From positions 1 to 9,773 of the forward strand of contig CABUKW010000120.1 in the NCBI GenBank assembly GCA_902492275.1: DNA of 9,773 bases. The letters run 5' to 3'. Made by a program: the position numbers and the translations under genes. The notes under the pieces are model-generated. The model was not told where the DNA came from, made no database searches, and saw only the letters and a list, made by a program, of their open reading frames with translations. The stretch is from an uncultured Peptococcaceae bacterium. Lineage in GTDB: Bacteria > Bacillota > Peptococcia > Peptococcales > Peptococcaceae. Shown here in pieces: positions 6,184 to 9,773 of the stretch; position 1 is the first letter of the stretch, and each line of letters begins with the position of its first letter.

Positions 6184-8565
6184 TTATGCAAAGCGCTGCT
6201 GCTCCAAATACCTGCGGATTTCCGACACGTTGACAAATTTCTGCACGCCCTCTTTTTGGCTGACCACCAGCGTCGGCGCCTGCATAATGCCGTATTGCTG
6301 CACCAAATCGGCATGCTCCTCGGCGGCTACTTTGGTATAGGGCACTGTGCTCTGCTTCAAAAAGGTCTCGGCCATTTTGCAGTTGGGGCAGGTTTTGGTG
6401 GTAAACAGCAAGACCTCCTCCCGTCCGGAACAATAAGCGGCTTCCGATTGGGCTGCCGTCTGTTTTTCCGGCTGCTGTCCCTTTTTCAGCACCGAATGGG
6501 CCACATCATACACCTTGCGGTCCTGAAATTCCTGGGTTTTGCCGTCGTTCCAATGCTGCACAGGCCGATAATAGCCAGTAATGCGGCTGTATACCTCCGT
6601 TTCCGCGCCGCAGACCGGGCAGCGGTACTGCTCGCCGCTCAAATAGCCGTGCTGGCGGCAAATCGAATAGGTTGGCGACAGCGTATAATAAGGCAGCGTA
6701 TAATGCTCGGCAATCTTGCGTACCAAAGCAGCGGCAGCCTGCCAATCGGGCAGCTTTTCCCCTAAAAATGCGTGAAATACTGTACCGGAGGTATATAACG
6801 TCTGCAGTTCATCCTGAATATCCAGTGCCGAGAAAATATCCTCTGTATAGCCCACTGGCAAATGGGAACTGTTGGTGTAATAAGGTGTGCCCCCCTTTTC
6901 CGCCGCCGTGATAATATCGGGATAGCGGGCCACGTCATGTTTGGCCAGCCGGTAAGTGGTCGATTCGGCTGGCGTTGCTTCCAGATTGTACAAATCGCCG
7001 TATTGCTCCTGATAATCGGACAGCCGTTCCCGCATGTGGTTTAACACATCTTTGGCAAACTGTTGAGCCGGGCGCTGGGTTAAATCCATGGCCAGCCACT
7101 TGGCGTTCAGGCAGGCTTCGTTCATGCCCACCAGACCGATGGTGGAAAAATGATTGTCAAAGCTACCCAAATAGCGCTTGGTATAAGGATACAACCCTTC
7201 CTCCAGCATTTTAGTAATTTCTCTCCGTTTCACCTTCAACGAACGGGCCGCAATATCCATCAGCTTGTCCAGCCGACGGTAAAAGTCACTTTCATCGGCT
7301 GCCAGATAAGCAATGCGGGGCAAATTGATGGTCACCACGCCTACCGAGCCGGTGCTTTCCCCGCTGCCGAAGAACCCGCCAGATTTTTTGCGCAGCTCCC
7401 GCAAGTCTAAGCGCAGCCGGCAACACATACTGCGCACGTCGCTGGGCTGCATATCGCTGTTGATATAATTGGAAAAATAGGGCGTGCCATATTTGGCCGT
7501 CATCTCAAACAGCAGGCGGTTGTTTTCCGTATCGGACCAGTCAAAATCTTTCGTAATAGAGTAAGTTGGAATGGGATATTGAAAGCCCCGTCCATTAGCG
7601 TCGCCTTCAATCATGATTTCAATAAAGGCCTTATTAATCATGTCCATTTCTTTTTTGCAGTCTTTATATTTGAAATCCATCTCCTGATTGCCCACAATGG
7701 CGTTGAGCTCCGCCAAATCAGCCGGCACGTCCCAGTCCAGCGTAATATTGGAGAAGGGCGACTGGGTGCCCCAACGGCTAGGCGTATTTACGCCGTATAC
7801 AAAGGACTCGATGCACTTTTTCACCTGCTCGTATGATAAATTGTCCACCTTCACAAAGGGCGCCAAATAGGTATCAAAGGAAGAAAAGGCCTGGGCCCCT
7901 GCCCATTCATTCTGCATAATGCCTAAGAAGTTGACCATCTGGTTGCACAGCGTCGACAAATGCTTGGCTGGCGCCGACGTAATTTTGCCGGAAATACCGC
8001 CCAAGCCTTCCTGAATCAGCTGCTTTAACGACCATCCGGCGCAATAGCCGGTCAGCATAGACAAATCGTGAATGTGCAAATCGGCATTGCGGTGGGCGTT
8101 GGCAATTTCTTCATCATAAATCTCCGAAAGCCAGTAGTTGGCCGTAATGGCGCCGCTGTTGCTCAAAATCAAACCGCCTACCGAATAGGTAACGGTAGAG
8201 TTCTCCTTTACCCGCCAGTCGGTCACATCCAAATAGCTGTCCACCAATTCCTTATAATCCAAAATGGTCGATTTCATGTTGCGGATTTTTTCCCGCTGCT
8301 TCCGATACAAAATATAGGCCTTGGCCACATCGGCATAACCGGCCTGAATCAGCACATCCTCCACACTGTCCTGAATATCCTCTACCTGAATCTGGTCCTG
8401 CTTGATTTTCGGTTCAAAATCTGCCGTTACCTTTAAGGCCAGCAAATCAATAACACTGGGATGATATTGCTTCTCCTGCGCTTCAAAAGCCTTGGTAATG
8501 GCCTTGCTGATTTTGGCAATATCAAAATCGGCGACAGCGCCGTCTCGTTTCACCACTGTATACAT
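6184..8565 (-). CDS. nrdD: Anaerobic (class III) ribonucleoside-triphosphate reductase with C-terminal glutaredoxin-like domain
   Basis: NrdD reduces ribonucleoside triphosphates to dNTPs by glycyl-radical chemistry in oxygen-free cells. Of 793 residues, about 1-92 form an ATP-cone for allosteric control, starting VVKRDG. The catalytic barrel follows, with HIHDL (164-168), C175 in GYCAGW, and MCCR (380-383). By alignment with the MGCR motif of other NrdDs, C382 is the likely thiyl-radical cysteine. NLPRIAYL is at 414-421. A metal site is suggested by C636, H639, C649 and C652 (usual relatives often have four cysteines). RITGY (661-665) with WNDGKTQEF places the glycyl radical at G664. After a linker (about 692-714), residues 716-788 look like a thioredoxin-fold, NrdH/glutaredoxin-type domain: LLFTTKTCPNCK (C726, C729) and the cis-proline run QAPTLVV. 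That domain probably supplies the reducing thiols, suggesting a formate-independent enzyme. The start has AGGGGTG 5 bases upstream. Confidence 0.96.
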   Translation of the reverse strand: MYTVVKRDGAVADFDIAKISKAITKAFEAQEKQYHPSVIDLLALKVTADFEPKIKQDQIQVEDIQDSVEDVLIQAGYADVAKAYILYRKQREKIRNMKSTILDYKELVDSYLDVTDWRVKENSTVTYSVGGLILSNSGAITANYWLSEIYDEEIANAHRNADLHIHDLSMLTGYCAGWSLKQLIQEGLGGISGKITSAPAKHLSTLCNQMVNFLGIMQNEWAGAQAFSSFDTYLAPFVKVDNLSYEQVKKCIESFVYGVNTPSRWGTQSPFSNITLDWDVPADLAELNAIVGNQEMDFKYKDCKKEMDMINKAFIEIMIEGDANGRGFQYPIPTYSITKDFDWSDTENNRLLFEMTAKYGTPYFSNYINSDMQPSDVRSMCCRLRLDLRELRKKSGGFFGSGESTGSVGVVTINLPRIAYLAADESDFYRRLDKLMDIAARSLKVKRREITKMLEEGLYPYTKRYLGSFDNHFSTIGLVGMNEACLNAKWLAMDLTQRPAQQFAKDVLNHMRERLSDYQEQYGDLYNLEATPAESTTYRLAKHDVARYPDIITAAEKGGTPYYTNSSHLPVGYTEDIFSALDIQDELQTLYTSGTVFHAFLGEKLPDWQAAAALVRKIAEHYTLPYYTLSPTYSICRQHGYLSGEQYRCPVCGAETEVYSRITGYYRPVQHWNDGKTQEFQDRKVYDVAHSVLKKGQQPEKQTAAQSEAAYCSGREEVLLFTTKTCPNCKMAETFLKQSTVPYTKVAAEEHADLVQQYGIMQAPTLVVSQKEGVQKFVNVSEIRRYLEQQRFA

Positions 8566-8598
8566 CTCAACACCCCTATTTCTTCTTTTTTTCTCTCG

Positions 8599-9306
8599 TT
8601 ACGCTTGGTCTACAGTAACACCCCGCAGCTTTGCCTGCGGCAGCCAGGGCAGCACCACCTGCCGCAAGGCCTCCAGTTCGGCAGCCGAATAGCTGTGCAA
8701 GCCGGGCTGCAACACCCGCTCCGAATTTTCAAAGCTCTGCAAAAAATAACGCTGGGCCCCTTGGAGCCACCGCCCAATGGCCTGTAATTCCTCCGGCCCG
8801 TGCAGCTCCCGCACCACCGTTGTGCGGAACTCATAGGACAACCTATTCTGCAACAAAAATTCCACGCTCCGCTGCACCTGAGGCCAATAAAGAGCCCCCA
8901 CGCCACAGGCCGCGCCATATTGGGACGGACTGCTCTTGATATCCATAGCCACATAGTCCACCAGACCTTGCTCTGCCAGATGCTGCAGCCGCTCTGGAAA
9001 GCTGCCGTTAGTATCCAGCTTGACCAGATAGCCCATGGCTTTAATTTGCTCCAAAAGCTGCGGCAGTTCCGCCTGCAGCAACGGCTCGCCGCCGCTGATA
9101 CAAACGCCGTCCAGCAGACCCCGCCGGCTTTGCAGAAAGGCCAGCAAACCGGCTTCGGTATACTGGCTGGGCTGGCCACAGGGCAAAAGGTCCCCATTTT
9201 GACAAAAGGGACAGCGGAAATTACAGCCGCCAGTAAACACCGTACAAGCCACCTGGCCCGGATAATCCAGCAACGTTAATTTCTGCAGTCCTTGCAAGGA
9301 TACCAT
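8599..9306 (-). CDS. nrdG: Anaerobic ribonucleotide reductase activating protein, NrdG2-type radical SAM enzyme
   Basis: This activase uses S-adenosylmethionine and a [4Fe-4S] cluster to generate the glycyl radical on NrdD. The protein has 235 residues. The opening GLQKLTLLDYPGQVACTVFT is typical of the NrdG2 subfamily (TIGR02495-like). CNFRCPFC gives the radical-SAM CxxxCxxC cluster ligands C28, C32 and C35. SGGEP (71-75) binds the SAM amino group in the family; LDTNG (97-101) and MDIK (121-124) are further core strands. Length fits the subfamily. It lies 33 bp upstream of nrdD in the same direction, as expected of an activase-enzyme operon. The ATG is preceded by AAGGGG about 10 bases upstream. 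Relatives include other glycyl-radical activases, but the adjacent nrdD settles the role. Confidence 0.93.
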   Translation of the reverse strand: MVSLQGLQKLTLLDYPGQVACTVFTGGCNFRCPFCQNGDLLPCGQPSQYTEAGLLAFLQSRRGLLDGVCISGGEPLLQAELPQLLEQIKAMGYLVKLDTNGSFPERLQHLAEQGLVDYVAMDIKSSPSQYGAACGVGALYWPQVQRSVEFLLQNRLSYEFRTTVVRELHGPEELQAIGRWLQGAQRYFLQSFENSERVLQPGLHSYSAAELEALRQVVLPWLPQAKLRGVTVDQA

Positions 9307-9338
9307 CTCTTCACGCCCCTTCCAAACATCTGCTTCAA

Positions 9339-9367
9339 ATTATAACACCTTTCCCACCGCCATTCAA
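9339..9367 (-). promoter_or_regulatory. Probable promoter of the nrdG-nrdD operon
   Basis: Minus-strand TTGAAT (9367-9362) and a perfect TATAAT (9344-9339) are 17 bases apart. The -10 box lies 32 bases before the nrdG ATG. I found no match to the NrdR box around it, so the sequence gives no direct sign of NrdR control. Confidence 0.65.
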
Positions 9368-9773
9368 ATTGTCACCAGCGCCGCGCCCCGCCGTCAGAAA
9401 GGCAGACAAACCCATTGATAAAGCCATTTTTTTACTTACAAAAAGATTTTTAATATTATCCAGTCCGTTTATTTTATATATGATTTTGCTACATTTAGTA
9501 TAATTTTTTAGGTTTTTTCGAAAAGCACAGCTAAATCTAGTATCTCAGTTGGATAACAGGAAAAGAATCTGTCTCAAAATGATTCTTCGAAAATACAGGA
9601 GGTAGCCTCCCTTTTTCTCTTCATTTATGGATAAAATTCACTGGCCAACAAAAATTGGACATGAATGTTTAATAAAGCAATCAAATTGTAAAATTATACA
9701 TGTCATAGAAACCCTGCGACAGCCACTCTAAAAATCATCAGACAGTCCAATATCGATGCTATAGACATAGGAA
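9368..9773. other. Gene-free right end, AT-rich, no recognised gene
   Basis: No frame on either strand looks like a real protein. Apart from a short GC-rich stretch (9375-9395) the region is strongly AT-rich. It contains a TATAAT on the plus strand at 9499-9504 without a good -35 box, and a dyad and hairpin at 9563-9616 described separately. The beginning or end of a neighbouring gene probably lies just past the window. Confidence 0.5.
9598..9616 (+). terminator. Terminator-like hairpin on the plus strand
   Basis: GGAGG (9598-9602) pairs with CCTCC (9606-9610) around a TAG loop and is followed by C and five T on the plus strand. The minus strand has no T-run after the stem. No plus-strand gene in the window would end here, so it may belong to a small RNA, a decayed element or be chance. 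Confidence 0.4.

Noticed and set aside
9307..9400. Possible NrdR box upstream of nrdG.
   Set aside because: No pair of sequences near the promoter matches the NrdR palindrome closely enough to report.
9335..9427. A 30-codon minus-strand frame starting at 9427, upstream of nrdG.
   Set aside because: It overlaps the probable nrdG promoter, including the TATAAT box, and has no Shine-Dalgarno.
9533..9600. tRNA-like D-arm: TATCTCAGTTGGATA resembles TAGCTCAGTTGGATA of many tRNA genes.
   Set aside because: No matching D-stem, acceptor stem, anticodon stem or T-arm can be folded around it, so it is at best a fossil and most likely chance.

Overview
The window looks like chromosomal DNA of a strictly anaerobic, low-to-mid GC Bacillota (Clostridia or Negativicutes type; I cannot place it more finely). 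The pointers are an oxygen-sensitive class III ribonucleotide reductase with its radical-SAM activase, a 2-hydroxyacyl-CoA dehydratase activase-related protein, Shine-Dalgarno sites of the AGGAGG/AAGGGG type, and sigma-A-like promoters with perfect TATAAT -10 boxes. All five recognised genes lie on the minus strand, so the window reads from right to left. I see no CRISPR array, no intact mobile element and no RNA gene.

Right edge (9307-9773): about 470 bases without a recognisable gene. It holds the likely nrdG promoter (9339-9367), an unexplained dyad and a plus-strand terminator-like hairpin (9563-9616). Next come nrdG (8599-9306) and nrdD (6184-8565), 33 bp apart and each with its own ribosome binding site. 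This is the class III ribonucleotide reductase operon, which makes dNTPs without oxygen. The NrdD protein is unusual in that it ends in an attached glutaredoxin-like domain with a CPNC redox centre.

Centre (3918-6113): secD and secF, overlapping by 11 bp, have a promoter in the short gap after nrdD and end at a strong intrinsic terminator (3825-3861). Together they form the proton-driven membrane accessory that helps Sec translocation. No clear terminator separates nrdD from secD, so read-through is possible.

Left (1-3533): after a roughly 500-base AT-rich gap with a GC-rich island comes a large activase-related protein (482-3421) with two ASKHA/BadF-type ATPase domains and a DUF2229-like domain. 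It is followed 7 bp later by a separate gene running off the left edge, which encodes a 2-hydroxyglutaryl-CoA dehydratase D-component-like protein. In many anaerobes these two parts are one protein of about 1,400 residues; here they are split by a stop codon and a proper re-initiation site. A perfect palindrome just upstream of the -35 box of this operon is a candidate operator.

Most of the window is conserved housekeeping or anaerobic metabolism. The points most worth attention are the NrdD-glutaredoxin fusion, the gene fission in the activase system and the uncharacterised palindrome and GC-rich island upstream of it. I found no convincing new multi-gene system.
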